DNA from: Stomoxys calcitrans
Lineage: Eukaryota > Arthropoda > Insecta > Diptera > Muscidae
Assembly: GCF_963082655.1 (NCBI RefSeq)
Contig: NC_081555.1
Span: 19,774,378-19,838,377 of the forward strand
Direction: 5' to 3'
DNA length: 64,000 bases
The notes beneath the pieces were generated by a model, which was given only the letters and a program-made list of their open reading frames with translations, was not told the DNA's origin and made no database searches. Shown in pieces: positions 23,341-35,539 of this stretch (its first letter is position 1; every line of letters starts with the position of its first letter). The position numbers were made by a program, and so were the translations under genes.

Positions 23341-24448
23341 ACAAGTAAAAGCGTGCTAAGTTCGCCCGGGCCGAATCTTGGTTACCCACCTCCATGGATT
23401 CTGTTAAAAATGTATACAAACTAAATTTAGTTGAAGGGCATAATTTTAGTCTATGTACCAGACTTCTGTAAAACCAGCCAAATTAAAGCCTCTAGGAAAC
23501 GAACAAGGATAATCGAGAGACCGGTTTTTGTGGTAGCTATATCAGGTTATAGACCGATTTCGACCATACTTGGCACAGTTGTTGGAGGTCATAATAAGAG
23601 CTCAAGAAGTCATTTCGGGAGATCGATTTATATGGGAGCTATATCAGGTTATGAACCGATTTCGATCGTACTTGGCATAGTTATTAGAAATCGTAACAAA
23701 ACACCGCATGCAAAATTTCAGCCAAATCGGAAAAATTGTGGCTTCGACGGGCTCAAGAAATCAAATCGGGTGATCTGTTTATATGGTTGCTATATCAGAC
23801 TATAGACTGATTTAGACCTTACTTGGCATAGTTGTTAAAAGTCATAGGAGAACACTATGTGCAAAATTTCAGCCGAATCGGACAAAAATTGCGGCTTCCA
23901 CGGGCTGAAGATGTCAAATCGGGAGATCGGTTTATATGGGCGCTATATCAGGTTATGGACCGATTTAGACCTTACTTGGCATAGTTGTTGAAAGTCATAG
24001 GAGAACACTATGTGCAAAATTTCAGCCGAATCGGACAAAAATTGCGGCTTCCACGGGCTGAAGATGTCAAATCGGGAAATCGGTTTATATGGGAGCTATA
24101 CCAGGTTATAGACCGATTTCGTCCGTACTTGGCACAGTTGTTGGAAGTCATAAAAGAACACCATATGCAAAATTTCAGCCAAATAGGAAGAAAATTGCGG
24201 CTTCCACGGGCTGAAGATGTCAAATCGGGTGATCGGTTTATATGGGAGCTATATCTAAATTTGAACCGATGTGACCGAGTTGCAATCTCCAGATGGACGA
24301 ACGGACGAACATGGCTAGATCGACTCAGAACATCGAGAGGATCAAGAATATATTTACGTTATGGGGTCTTAGACGAATGTTTCAAGGTGTTACAAACGGA
24401 ATGACTAGATTAGTATGCCCCCATTCTTTGATGGTGGGTATAAAAATG
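23341..24448 (+). mobile_element. A10: complete A element
   Basis: Left end CAAGTAAAAGCGTGCTAAGT, hairpin TTCGCCCGGGCCGAA and a worn TTACCCACCTCCATGG. About five repeats of a subtype with TTGCGGCTTCCACGGGCTGA instead of the CCCTCTAGAGG palindrome. The microsatellite is nearly lost (GACGAACGGACGAA at 24296-24309). The right end is GTGGGTATAAAAAT. A degraded but two-ended copy. Confidence 0.86.
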
Positions 24449-25738
24449 AATAGTGGCCAATGAACAAAACACCAAATACCAAGGCGTCCCTACACAAAGG
24501 CGTCCCTACCATTAGCTTCGACAGACTCAAATACAGTTTCACCCTGACCCACAAGAACACAGCCGGGAAAATGTGTCTCCCAAAAATGAACCTGGTCACT
24601 ATATTCACTCTCTTTGCCAACTAACCTTATAAGAGGCGTTCTTTGACATGATTATCTTAATCAGACCATTGACCGTCGATTACTCCTCTATCAACTCGAC
24701 AAACTCCTGCCTTTTTAATCTCCTCAATTTCTTCGTATAGCCCATCAGTTTGTCTAAGTAAACCTACCATTTCTCCCACTTCTACTGGCCCCATTGAATG
24801 TCTTTCTGGCATTCGCATTTTCCTGGGATTCCTTTATATCGACCTTTCTCGTTCTGTGTCTCTAATTCTGATCAATTACTCGATGTCCTCTTCCCCCGAA
24901 TTCTGAATGGCTTAATAAAGTGTATGGAAATAGAAGGTCGTAAAAGAAGAAGAATTATGTCTACAAGAATCATATCAGACGCTGAACCGATTGAAAGATT
25001 AGAAAAAATTTTACGAAATTTGCCATGAGGATCTCTGATCTTGGCAAAGAGGCCTTAAATGGGTCCCAATGCTTATGATGGGCTTTTAAAGTTGGTCAAA
25101 TCTTCTCGATTTTGTTAAAGTTCTGCATGTCTGTCCGTCTGCAAGCCATCTATTCAGATGCTGTATCAGAAACGACTCGATTTGTATGCCTTTCAATCCT
25201 ACCTTATATGCAGCCATGGTGTGGTTTTAAGATTAAGGGATTTTATGGTTTCTTACCCCAAAATCCACCATTTTGTGGCAAAAACTTACCAAGAGCTTTT
25301 AAAAATTTCCTATCCCTTCGTCTGCTATAATTTTTTTTTATAATTACATACTTTTTTTGCTTTAGTTTCCTTTTAGCTAAATTCGAGGAAAGGTATATCG
25401 CACTTTAGAGCTTCTTGTCTCAATGCTCATTTAGCACAGAGCTACATGAGCCATTTGCAAGCAATTAAGATTAAAATTACGCTTGTGACTTATATTTCAG
25501 TGATTTCTGTTTTTTGTACAATGCTCTTCGATGGTCATGAGTTGTGTGAGGGAAGATGGAAGCGAAAAGGTTTGAAATCATGGATGGAATTGTAAAGGTA
25601 AACGAATAACTGAAGCAAATGAATGCAAAGAAGAAAAATACAAACTCTGTTTCGAATTCTTATAACCATGGTAGCTGGGGACACAAAAGCTATGAGAAAT
25701 GGGTTAGGTAAATAAAAGGGTTTGAAAAAAAGGGTGCG
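24449..25738. other. No recognisable gene
   Basis: Unassigned sequence. A 13-bp direct repeat AAGGCGTCCCTAC occurs twice near 24480-24510. Open frames up to 76 codons (for example 24798-25028) lack any family I recognise. May contain decayed retroelement pieces I cannot identify. Confidence 0.45.
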
Positions 25739-26938
25739 AAAATAATTCCTCTATGAATTCCATCGAAAATCCATTAAAAATCGATATTTCATATGGAAAA
25801 CTTAAAATGGCTTTACCTCCTAAACTATGCGTCCTAGAGGGAAATAGGCCCTTAATTCGTGACTCCATCAAAAAATTCGGAATTTCATCGAAAATCCATT
25901 AAAAGTCGAAATTTCACTTGGAAAACTTAAAATGGCTGTATCTCCTAAACTATGCGTCCTAGAGGGAAATGGGCCTTAATTCGTGACTCCTTCAAAAAAT
26001 TCGGAATTTCATCGAAAATCCAATAAAAATCGAAATTTTACTTGGAAAACTTAAAATGGCTGTATCTTCTAAACTATGCGTCCTAGAGGGAAATGGTCCT
26101 AAATTCGTGACTCCATCAAAAAATTCAGAATTTCATCAAAAATCCATTAAAAATCGAAATTTGACTTGGAAAACTTAAAATGGCTGTATCTCCTAAACTA
26201 TGCGTCCTAGAGGGAAATGGGCCTTTATTCGTGACTCCATCAAAAAATTCGGAATTTTATCAAAAAACCATTAAAAATCGAAGTTTCACTTGGAAAATTT
26301 AAAATGGCTGTATCTCCTAAACCATGCGTCCTAGAGGGAAATGGGCTTTAATTCGTGACTCCATCAAAAAATTCGGAATTTCATCGAAAATCCAATAAAA
26401 TTCGAAATTTCACTTGGAAAACTTAAAATGGCTGTATCTCCTAAACTATGCGTCCTAGAGGGAAATGGGCCTTAATTCGTGACTCCTTCGAAAAATTCGG
26501 AATTTCATAAAAAATCCATTAAAAATCGAAATTTCGCTTGGAAAACTTAAAATGGCTGTATCTCCTAAACTATGCGTCCTAGAGGGAAATGGGCCTTAAT
26601 TCGTGACTACATTAAAAAAATTCGGAATTTCACCGAAAATCCATTAAAAATCGAAATTTCACTTAGAAAACTTAAAATGGGTGAAATTTCACTTAGAAAA
26701 CTTAAAATGGCTGTATTTCCTAAACTATGCGTCCTAGAGGGAAATGGGCCTTAATTCGTGACTCCATCAAAAAATTCGGAATTTCATCGAAAATCCAATA
26801 AAATTCGAAATTTCACTTGGAAAACTTAAAATGGCTGTATCTCTTAAACTATGCGTCCTAGAGGGAAAAAATTCAGAATTTCATCAAAAATCCAATAAAA
26901 ATCGAAATTTCACTTGGAAAAGTTAAAATGGCTGAAAT
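25739..26938 (+). repeat. D1: 124-bp satellite array
   Basis: About nine units. The motif GTCCTAGAGG recurs at 25831, 25956, 26080, 26204, 26328, 26452, 26576, 26731 and 26855, a period of 124 bp except one step of 155 bp. That longer step holds a ~31-bp local duplication at 26660-26700. Unit landmarks are AAAATGGCTGTATCTCC, CTATGCGTCCTAGAGGG and AATTCGTGACTCCATC. The reverse complement of the same satellite forms D2 at 55018. Confidence 0.95.
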
Positions 26939-27892
26939 CTTAGGTGCCTAGAAGCTTCACATTTTGACTGGCAGATATTTAATCTAAGTTAAATTTGTTT
27001 AAATTTCCAGCAGACTCCATGGCTTTGGGTTCCCAAGATTCGAACCGGTCGAACTCAGCACGTTTTTAAATTTTTTTTCTCATGTTCCGTTTCCCTATTA
27101 CTTCGCTTCACATGACTTGCCAACTTCTGCTTCAACAAAAGACACAAAGTAAATTTGTTAATCAAATTGGAGACAGACAAACCACATTGTACTCTCATTT
27201 GATTATCCTAATGTCAGTACAATTTACAGCACAGCATGCTTGTTTGGTTTTTGGCTTGATTGTGGCTTTTTGTACAAAATCTATGAGTATATGGGGACAA
27301 TCTTTTAAGTGATTGATGAAAAGCTGTTGCAAAAAATTTTTGGAAAGAGACTAAAAGGATGACTGCCATTATCCATTCTAAGAAAGTGTATGAGTGTAGC
27401 ATTTGTCAGTATAAGTTGACAAAAAAAACAAGTATTTGGAGTATGTTGCAAACAAAGGAATGAAATGAATGAAGGGCAAATTTTGGTAAAAGTGGGAGAT
27501 GAGTTTTAGGGCTGATCAATTAACAAAGCTTTGTAGGTACAAATGGCAAATCTAAACATTTAACCTGAGAGTTATGTTTTAACTACAAGGGACATCTAAG
27601 AAAACCGAGCTAAGAAATTATAAGAGCGAGTTGGGAAAGGCTCAGAACAAATCCTGGGTGGAATTCCGGCATTCGGAAAACGTCTGATGGCAGGTTGCCA
27701 CTTAAACCTAACCTAGCCTACTTGTGTTTTACAACGCAATTTAAGTTCTTGAATGGGAAAAATCGGACAATGTGTAGATATAGCTGTCAAATAGACTATT
27801 TTAGGCTTTTAAGCCTTAAAAGATCCGATATCACTGAAATTTGAAACCGCAGGTTGTATTTAAACTCCCAACAACTGACCCGAATATGGGCT
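26939..27892. other. Unique-looking sequence with A-family scraps
   Basis: A minus-orientation A terminus scrap lies at 27010-27076 (CCATGG, then AGATTCGAACCGGTCGAACT, GCACG). Worn A- or B-like repeat sequence lies at about 27738-27892 (GATATAGCTGTCAAATAGAC). A CCTAACCTAGCCTAC tail at 27709-27723 resembles a retroelement 3' end. No gene recognised. Confidence 0.5.
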
Positions 27893-28070
27893 AGGTTACG
27901 TTAGGTAAGAGTGGCAGTCCTTTCTCATATTGTCTCACTTAGACATTTTTAAGTTCATTGTGATAACACAGTAGCGACCAAGGCTTCTGGCGGGAATTGA
28001 ACCCACGACCCCTGCACTTGTAATCCAAGCACACTACCAACTCGGCTACCGGGGCGCCCTAATATGGGCT
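27883..28070 (-). mobile_element. SINE2 with target-site duplication
   Basis: The element itself is 27893-28060 on the minus strand, flanked by identical 10-bp copies of AATATGGGCT (27883-27892 and 28061-28070). On the minus strand the head reads GGCGCCCCGGTAGCCGAGT, with TAGCCGAGTTGGTAGTG as an A box and GGGTTCAATTCCCGCC as a B box, so it is tRNA-derived. The tail ends ACTCTTACCTAACGTAACC rather than poly-A. It inserted in worn A/B-type sequence. It is distinct from SINE1 in both head and body. Confidence 0.82.
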
Positions 28071-28084
28071 ATTTTCATACAGCT

Positions 28085-29940
28085 GCCTTTGAGAACTATC
28101 TGCCTATATAGGTCTACTACTACTGCTAAATATGTGTGGACCGACACACTGATCCCATCCTTAGAGCAGTACCGGGTGAACCCAGTCCTTAGAGACAGGA
28201 TAAACCATATGCTAAGGAACAGGTGGATAAATTGCGGGTCCCATGAGATAAATATAAAGAAGAAAGTGGCACAGGGCACGCCACACACGCATTTTTTTGC
28301 AACTCCTATGAGTGACCACCATAAACGACCTATTACGGATACCGACTGGGGAGGGATCTGAACTCTTCTACTATGCAGACGATGTTATAATACTTCTTAG
28401 GGGTGAGGATCCCAATCAGCTACGCAGAAGGGCCGAAAGGGTCTTGTATATAGCATATGACTGGACTAGACCCGGAAGTCTCAATGTTAGTCCAGAGAAG
28501 ACTGAAATATGAATGTCCACGAGTAAGACGAAGGTGGGCCAATTTAACGCACCACGTTTGCTCAATAAGACGATTTCGATATCTGACAAGGTCAAATACT
28601 TAGGTGTGATCTTGGACAGGAAACTTAATTGCAAGTGTCAGGAGCGTATTGAGAAGGCTCACAGATGTTGGGTACTATGTAGACGGGCCGTAGGCTCGAA
28701 ATGGGGCCTGCATCCTAGGATAGTCCACTGGCTCTACAGGAGCGTGATTATACCAATAATTTCTTACGCCTCAGTAGTTTGGTGGATTGCTATGGAGAAA
28801 AAGTGCTATATAAGGACCATACAATACGTTCGGAGAATATGTTGTCTTGGCATAGGCGGAGCGATGAGGACAACGTCCGCTAGGGCACTGGAGACTATGC
28901 TAGATATACGACCCATTGACATACAGATTAAGTGTGAGGCAGACACTGCGGCTATGAGACTTAAGGAGATGGGAGAATGGATTGAGGATGGGAGCAGCTC
29001 ATACCATCGCGGTATAATCGGGGCGACGATAAGAATCCTGGAAGGTAGGCAAGAGGTTTCTGATCGGATACCTGAGATGAACCTTGAGGTTGAGAGCGAG
29101 GCACTACTGCCAGCGACACAGTCTTGCATTGACGGAACCCTAGTATTGCCATCTGGAAGATCATGTTACATGGATGGATCAAAGCTAAAGTGGGCCTGTG
29201 GCTTTACATTGAGATCCCAGGGACTGAGATCTGTTTAAGACTGCCTGACCATAATACGGTCCTGCAGGCGGAGATCCGGGCGATCACGGTATGCGAAAGG
29301 TGGTGTGGTGCTAACGCGAAGACGTCGAGTGTGAACATCTTTACCGACAGTAAAATTGCCATAAGGGCAATAACAACCAGGACGAAAAGGTCACGAACAG
29401 TCTGGCAGTGTAAGAAGGAGATTAACGCCTTCTATGAGGATGGCAAAATCCGCATCGCCGACCCATAATGGAGTAAGGGGGAATGAAAGGTGAAGGCAAG
29501 AGGACTGCCGTCAATAAACTTGGTTAACCCGAAGCCATTCGGGTTGACGCAGTCCAAGTTAAGAGAGTGGGCGACGAATGCGCATGCAACATTGTGGAAC
29601 AGCGAAACGGTCGGTAGGACGGTGAAAATCTTATGGGGGGGATCGTGAGAAGACGAAGCTATTACTGAAAGGAAGCAAGAAGGAGGTCAGTATAGCTACT
29701 GGTGCCATAACGGGACACATGGGACTAAGAGCTCACTTATGTAAAATCGGTGCGGCAAGTGATAGCATGTGTAGGGCATGTGGGGAAGATGAGGAGACGT
29801 TGGAGCATTTCCTTTGTCATTGCCCGGCTTTCGCGTCCAACAGATACCGGTATTTAGGTGGAGACACAATATCAGACATGAACCAACTTAGGGAAGTGGT
29901 ATAGAAAACAATTAAGGATTTTGTAAGCAGCACGCAATTC
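28085..29940 (+). pseudogene. NL1: non-LTR retrotransposon, RT to C-terminus
   Basis: Order along the strand: RT pieces (WTDTLIPSLEQYRVNPVLRD), the catalytic motif FYYADDV near 28366, VSPEKTEI, one in-frame stop at 28510, then the thumb (KVKYLGVILDRKLNCK; WLYRSVIIPIISYASVVWW). An RNase H domain follows with acids in YMDGSKL, LQAEIRAI and IFTDSKIAI. A zinc-binding CRACGEDEE...LEHFLCHC motif lies at about 29770-29825. The frame is lost near 28340, 29220 and 29470-29719. RNase H after the RT fits the I/LOA/R1-like group rather than jockey. 5' truncated and inactive. Confidence 0.88.
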
Positions 29941-29943
29941 CCA

Positions 29944-30034
29944 ATTCTATGGGGTCTTAGACGAATATTTCGAGCAGTTATAAACAGAATGACGAAATTA
30001 GTATACTCCCATCTTATGGTGGGGGGTATAACAA
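29944..30034 (+). mobile_element. A right-end fragment
   Basis: TATGGGGTCTTAGACGAATA then GACGAAATTAGTATAC and ATGGTGGGGGGTATAA: the last ~90 bp of an A element, joined directly to the end of NL1. Confidence 0.82.
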
Positions 30035-30134
30035 GATTTTTATGGGAGCTGTATAAGGTTTTGTGCAGAAACGGGCCATACTTGGTTCAGATGTTGAAGG
30101 ACATATAAGAAAATAGTGAATAGCTGCTTTACAA

Positions 30135-31575
30135 GGAAGTCTTTGTAAATATTTCGATCGTCATGACATTTTAAGTCGAACTGGCTATGTTCGTCAGTCT
30201 GTCCTTCCGTCCGTCTGTCTGTCTAAAGCACGCTAACTTTCGGAGGAGTAAAGCTAGCCGCTTGAAATTTTGCACAAATACTTCCTATTAAAGTAGGTCG
30301 GTTAGGATTGTAAATGGGCTATATCGGTCCACGTTTTGATATAGCTGCCATATAAACCGATGTGGGGTCTTGACTTCTTGAGCCGCTAGAGGGCGCAAGT
30401 ATTATCTGATTAAGGTGACATTTTGCATGAGGTGTTTTGTTATGACTTTCAACAACTGTGCTGAGTATGGTTCAAATCGATCCATAACCTGATATAACTA
30501 CCATATAAACCCATCTGGGGTCTTGATTTATTGAGCCGCTAGAGGGCGCAATTCCTATCCGATTTAGCTGAAATTTTGCATGAGGTGTTTTGTTACGACT
30601 TCCAACAACTGTGATAACAATAGTTCAAATCGGTTCATAACCTGATATAGCTGCCATATAAACCCATCTGGGGTCTTGATTTATTGAGCCGCTAGAGGGC
30701 GCAATTCCTATCCGATTTAGCTGAAATTTTGCATGAGGTGTTTTGTTACGACTTGCAACAACTGTATTAAGAATGGTTCAAATCGGTCCATAACCTGATA
30801 TAACTGCCATATAAACCCATCTGGCGTCTTGATTCCTTGAGCCACTAGAGGGCGCAAGTATTATTCGATTTAGCTGAAATTTTCCATGAGGTGTTTTGTT
30901 ATGACTTCCAACAACTGTGCTGAGTATGGTTCAAATCGGTTCATAACCTGATATAGCTGCCATATAAACCCATCTGGGGTCATGATTTATTGAGCCGCTA
31001 GAGGGCGCAATTCCTATCCGATTTAGCTGAAATTTTGCATGAGGTGTTTTGTTATGACTTCCAACAACTGTGTTAGGAATAGTTCAAATCGGTTTATAAC
31101 CTGATATAGCTGCCATATAAACCCATCTGGGGTCTTGACTTCTTGAGCCACTAGAGGGCGCAAGTATTATCCGATTTTGCTGAAATTTTGCATGAGGTGT
31201 TTTGTTATGACTTCCAACAACTGTGCTAAGAATAGTTCAAATCGGTTTATAACCTGATATAGCTGCCATATAAACCGATCTGGGGTCTTAACTTCTTGAG
31301 CCGCTAGAGGGCGCAATTGTTATCCGATTTGGCTGAAATTTTGCATGAGGTGTTTTGTTATGACTTCCAACAACTGTGTTAGGAATAGTTCAAATCGGTT
31401 CATAACCTGATATAGCTGTCATATAAACCGATCTGGGATCTTGACTTCTTGAGCCGCTAAAGGGCGCAATTGTTATCCGATTTGGCTGAAATTTTGCATG
31501 AGGTGTTTTGTTATGACTTCCAACAACTGTATTAGAAAACCTGATATAGCCGCCATATAAACCGATCTCCCTATT
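30135..31575 (-). mobile_element. A13: A element, minus, left end missing
   Basis: Begins within the conserved right block (ATTTCGATCGTCATGAC), then a short GTCTGTCC run (30196-30222) and about eight 153-bp repeats with CCGCTAGAGGGCGCAA. These repeats are more alike than in most copies, suggesting recent homogenisation. It stops near 31575 before the hairpin end. A ~100-bp worn A/B-like piece (30035-30134) precedes it. Confidence 0.86.
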
Positions 31576-33144
31576 TTATTATCTCTATATCTCTGCTACA
31601 TCTCCTACCAATAGAGCTGGTACGTCATACCTGACAAGTAGTTTTCATCTTTCGTCTACTTTTGCACCATTATTACACAAGTGTCATTGTCTTCATATGC
31701 ATATATGGTTGTAAGTTCTTCCTTTAACAAAACCTCACTTGACGTTGTCTTCCCTTGGCAGCATATACATCTCATTTCCGTTTGTCAATATGACAAAAAT
31801 GAAGCCACCACCAGCTGGAGGATGGATAGACAATGTGTCAGACACGTCCTCAAAAACATGACTACACCTTCATTTAACAACGAACGTGGCTAATGCCCTT
31901 TGTAGTCTGTCTTGCCAAATATGAATGCCGGTGTTTATGGGACATTCGACACGGAATATGGCAATAAAAATTTCACTTTGTTCTGAGCTCCACATAGCTA
32001 AATTAATGTGGCTAAATATAGAGTTGAGCTGAGAGATGTTATTTTTGTTTGTATTACACTTTAGGCGAGACGTTGTTATGTCGAGAAGGATAATAGCAGC
32101 AATAGGAGAACATGTACTAGGCTCAAATGGTGTTTGAAGAGGTTTGGGGAGTAGTGTATACTACGACAATAGGTCATTATAGTTTATGAGTCTAACTAAG
32201 CAAATTTGGTAGAAATTCCCTATGGCCACTGAGAGTGATTATGAATAGGTGTTTATGCATCGTTATAGGTTTCAAAGAAGGGTTTTAAATTTTACAGCAA
32301 TTTTCATATTTTTTTTGTTGAGTTTAGTAGCAGCCCTATGCTATTTAAGTTCACCTTGACCCCTAGGAATGCCCACAATTCTACCTTTATTGTATATTGG
32401 CTATGACATTTTATAGCCACCTCCCCGGCAAATAACCCTAAATTGACATAAACTGTGGCATTTTCAACTGTCAACAATTATTTGTGGCCTGCTCATTGTG
32501 TGCGAAAATTAAAAGCAGGCTTAAATTGTGGTCTACAAAGTGGACAGCCACTCTATTCAAATATGCACAGCCATCGTTTAGTGGTAAAACTATAATAAAA
32601 GAGGCGACTGACGAATTTAATCCTTTTTAATACTCCAGCATTGGTCACAAAACATTTCTATTAAGTCACAGCTGTAAACAGAATGACACAGATAGAACAA
32701 AACGCGAATGAACACAAAACATAAAAGCTTATGAATAGGTTGGCAATAAGAAAGGGTTTTGTTTTGGGTGTGTTGCATGCCAGGAAATGGGGAAAAAAAC
32801 AAAACAAAGTTCAAAAAAATACATTCAGGATAATGGCAAATCCTTGTTGGCATGTTTGCAATTGAACACACTTCTCTCTTTACAAAGAGCAACAATAGAA
32901 AAATTGGCATGGTTTTTATTTGTTGTCTATTATGACACCAAGCCATTAGGGTGACTTGCTAGTGACATAGGTTTAAATGTTTTTTATGCATATTTCAAAA
33001 TAAATGTGGCAGTTGAGGTGGTTTTCTTATAATGCAGTGTTTTACAGAAATTCTAAAATTTCAGTGTAGTAGGTGTGGTGTACTCTCATTTACCTAGTTT
33101 CTGAACTTGACGTATGTCGTTTGCTGGAACAGAACTGTTCGCAG
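31576..33144. other. No recognisable gene
   Basis: AT-rich. Open frames at 31681-31893 and 32617-32946 (minus, 109 codons) match no known family. No repeat family recognised. Confidence 0.5.
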
Positions 33145-34353
33145 TATGTTATACCCTTCACCATAGAATGGGGGTATACTAATTTCGTCATTCGGGTTGT
33201 AAGATCTCGAAATATGCGTCTAAGACCCCATAAAGTACATATATTCATGATCGTCGTGACATTTTGAGACGAACTACCGATGTCCGTCCGTCTGTCCGTC
33301 CGTCCGTCTGTCCGTACGTCTGTCTGTCCGTCCGTCTGTCTGTCGAAAGCACGCTAACTTTTGAAGGAGGAAAGCTAGCCGCTTGAAATTTTGCGCAAAT
33401 ACTTCTTAATAGTGTAGATCGGTTGGGATTGTAAATGGGCCAACTCAGTCCATGTTTTGATATAGCTGCTATATAAACCGGTCTTGGGTCATGATTTCTT
33501 GAGCCTCTAGAGGGCGCAATTCTCATCCGAATTGACTGAAGTTGTGCACGTGGTGGTTTGGAACCACTTCCAACAACTTCACCAAGTATGGTTGAAATCG
33601 GCCCATGTTTTGATATAGCTAACATATAAACCGATCTTGGGTCTTGAGCCTCTAGAGGGCGCAATTCTCGTCCGATTTGACTGAAATTTTTCACGTATTG
33701 TTTTTGTATCACTTTCAACAACTGTGCTAAATATGCTTCCAATCGGTCTATGTTTGGATATAGCTGCCATATAAACCGATCTTGGATCTTGAGTTCTTGA
33801 GCCTCTAGAGGGCGCAATTCTCGTCCAATTTAACTGAAATTTTGCATGAAGTGTTTTGTTATGACTTTTAATAACGGTGCTAAGTATGGCGCAAATCGGT
33901 ACATAACCTGATATAGCTACCATACAAACCGATCTGGGAGCCTGACTTTTTGAGCCTTTAGAGGGCGCAATTCTCATCCGATTTGGCAGAAATTTTGTAC
34001 AACGTCTTCTCTCGTGACCTTAAACATACCTGCCTACTATGGTCTGAATCGATCAATATCTTGATACAGCTCCCACATAAACCTATCTCCCGATTTTGCC
34101 TCTTAAGCCCCTAAAAGTGGGCAATTCTTATCCGAATGAGCTGAACTTTTACGCAATGACTTCTACAATGTTTGGCATTCATTTATGGTCCGAAGCGGAC
34201 AATAACTTGATATAGCTCCAATAGTATACAAGTTCTTATTCAATATAGTTTGCCTAACAAGAGATACCGCTCATAGAACTCGACAAATGCGATCCATGGT
34301 GGAGGGTATATAAGATTCGGCCCGGCCGAACTTAGCACGCTCTTACATGTTTT
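33145..34353 (-). mobile_element. A14: complete A element, minus
   Basis: Right end TATACCCTTCACCATAGAAT, the conserved block, (GTCY)n at 33281-33344, four to five 153-bp repeats, and the left block with ACTTCTACAATGTTTGGC. The left end is CCATGGTGGAGGGTATA, the hairpin TTCGGCCCGGCCGAA and CTTAGCACGCTCTTACATG. Both ends and all internal parts are present, so it is a good reference copy (~1.2 kb). A ~190-codon frame through the repeats is spurious. Confidence 0.93.
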
Positions 34354-34968
34354 ATAAAAAAACTCCATTCTTTGCACGACGTATTCTGTTGTAAAGTCTG
34401 CGGACCTCTTTCCCGCAGACTTTATAACATAGCACGTGGTGACTATAAAAACACGAAGAAAGGCTTAACACTAAACGTACTGGACATGATCCGCTTAGTT
34501 TGATGCCCTTTCCAATGTTTGTTTTTCGCCATTTCTTCATTGACATTGAATGTCTTGGTTTTTCTATCTCACCCCCTTCTATCTTTCTGTTTCCCCCTTC
34601 ATTCCACCTTACTCGATGACAAAACACCAGACACAATGATTTATCGATTCAGTGACCTTTGAAATTAAGTTTTTATTATCTCTTTCGATTTGGCATTCGA
34701 CATTTGAAGGCTGAAATTCTTGTGCCTAGACCAATGAGCGTGCTACGGTGACACCCGGTTAAGATTGAGCTAATTGACCATGAAATTGCCAATGGCGGTT
34801 GGTAAAAACAAAAAAAAAAAAACATTAAAAGTGTCATTGGAAGTCAAGTGAGATTTTGAAATGGCTTAATTTAAAAAATTTTGGATAAAAAGTCATTCAT
34901 ATGATGTCGAAGGACATCATAAATTAAATGGAAAATTAATCCATAGACTAAAGGCACTAGTTTTTACC
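34354..34968. other. No recognisable gene
   Basis: Unassigned AT-rich sequence. A short inverted pair (AAGTCTGCGGACCTC / CCGCAGACTT) occurs at about 34394-34423. No coding domain. Confidence 0.5.
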
Positions 34969-35125
34969 TTAGAGGCCACCATAGCGCAGGGGGTAGCATG
35001 TCCGTCTATGAAGCTGCACGCCTGGGTTCGAATTCTGGAGAGAACATCAGGAAAAATTTTCAGCGGTGGTATCCCCTCCGAATGCTGGCGACATTTGAGA
35101 GACACTATGCCATTTAAAATAAGTA
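34969..35125 (+). mobile_element. SINE1 head and body
   Basis: GAGGCCACCATAGCGCAGGG with GGTAGCATGTCCG (A box), then GCCTGGGTTCGAATTC (B box) and the body TTTTCAGCGGTGG, GCTGGCGACATTTG, CACTATGCCATTTAAAA. It lacks the distal body, which appears separately at 35362. Confidence 0.85.
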
Positions 35126-35126
35126 A

Positions 35127-35170
35127 GGACGAGCTAAAGTCAGGCAAAGCCGACGTTTTGGTACCCCATA
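35127..35170 (+). mobile_element. B left-end scrap
   Basis: AGTAAGGACGAGC, then AGTCAGGCAAAGCCGAC and TACCCC. This is the same order as the B left terminus at 57887 but shorter and worn. It sits between the two halves of SINE1 sequence, which may mean B inserted into the SINE. Confidence 0.5.
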
Positions 35171-35361
35171 GCATATTGGGTAACTAGGTTAAGGTTAAAT
35201 ATAGAAATTCGACTAATATTCGGCCATATTGTGGGAGTTATAGAAAAGATCGTAGTGCAAAATAATGAGAAGATCGGTTGATGAATGTGTTAGCAAAGGC
35301 CTCAAAAAAGAAAGTCGGGTCATTTTCTCATTTTGGCATAGGGACAAAAGTACAACTATGG

Positions 35362-35500
35362 TATGGCACCTATGTAAAAACTTCTCCCCAAAGAGGTGTC
35401 GCACTGTGGCACGCAGTTTGGACACCGCTATAAAGGGGAGAACCTTATCACTGAGCTTAAACTTGAATTGGACAACACTCATTGATATGTGCATATATAG
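35362..35500 (+). mobile_element. SINE1 distal body
   Basis: GTATGGCACCTATGTAAAAA, CCCCAAAGAGGTGTCGCACT, CGCTATAAAGGGGAG and CTCATTGATATGTG. It matches the distal half of the full copy at 55801-56106 (opposite strand). With 34969-35125 it may be one interrupted SINE. Confidence 0.72.
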
Positions 35501-35539
35501 GGGACATCCCCTGCGTGTTGGTTACGTGAAAAAAGACCC

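Noticed and set aside
32617..32946. 109-codon minus-strand frame as a small membrane protein
   Set aside because: Hydrophobic patches are expected from AT-rich non-coding DNA. No homology recognised, no supporting splice or promoter context.
33245..33817. 190-codon minus-strand frame, and similar ones at 21224-21724, 40208-40768 and 23985-24404
   Set aside because: They cross 153-bp A repeats and parts of the GTCY core, and the same residue strings recur in every A copy.
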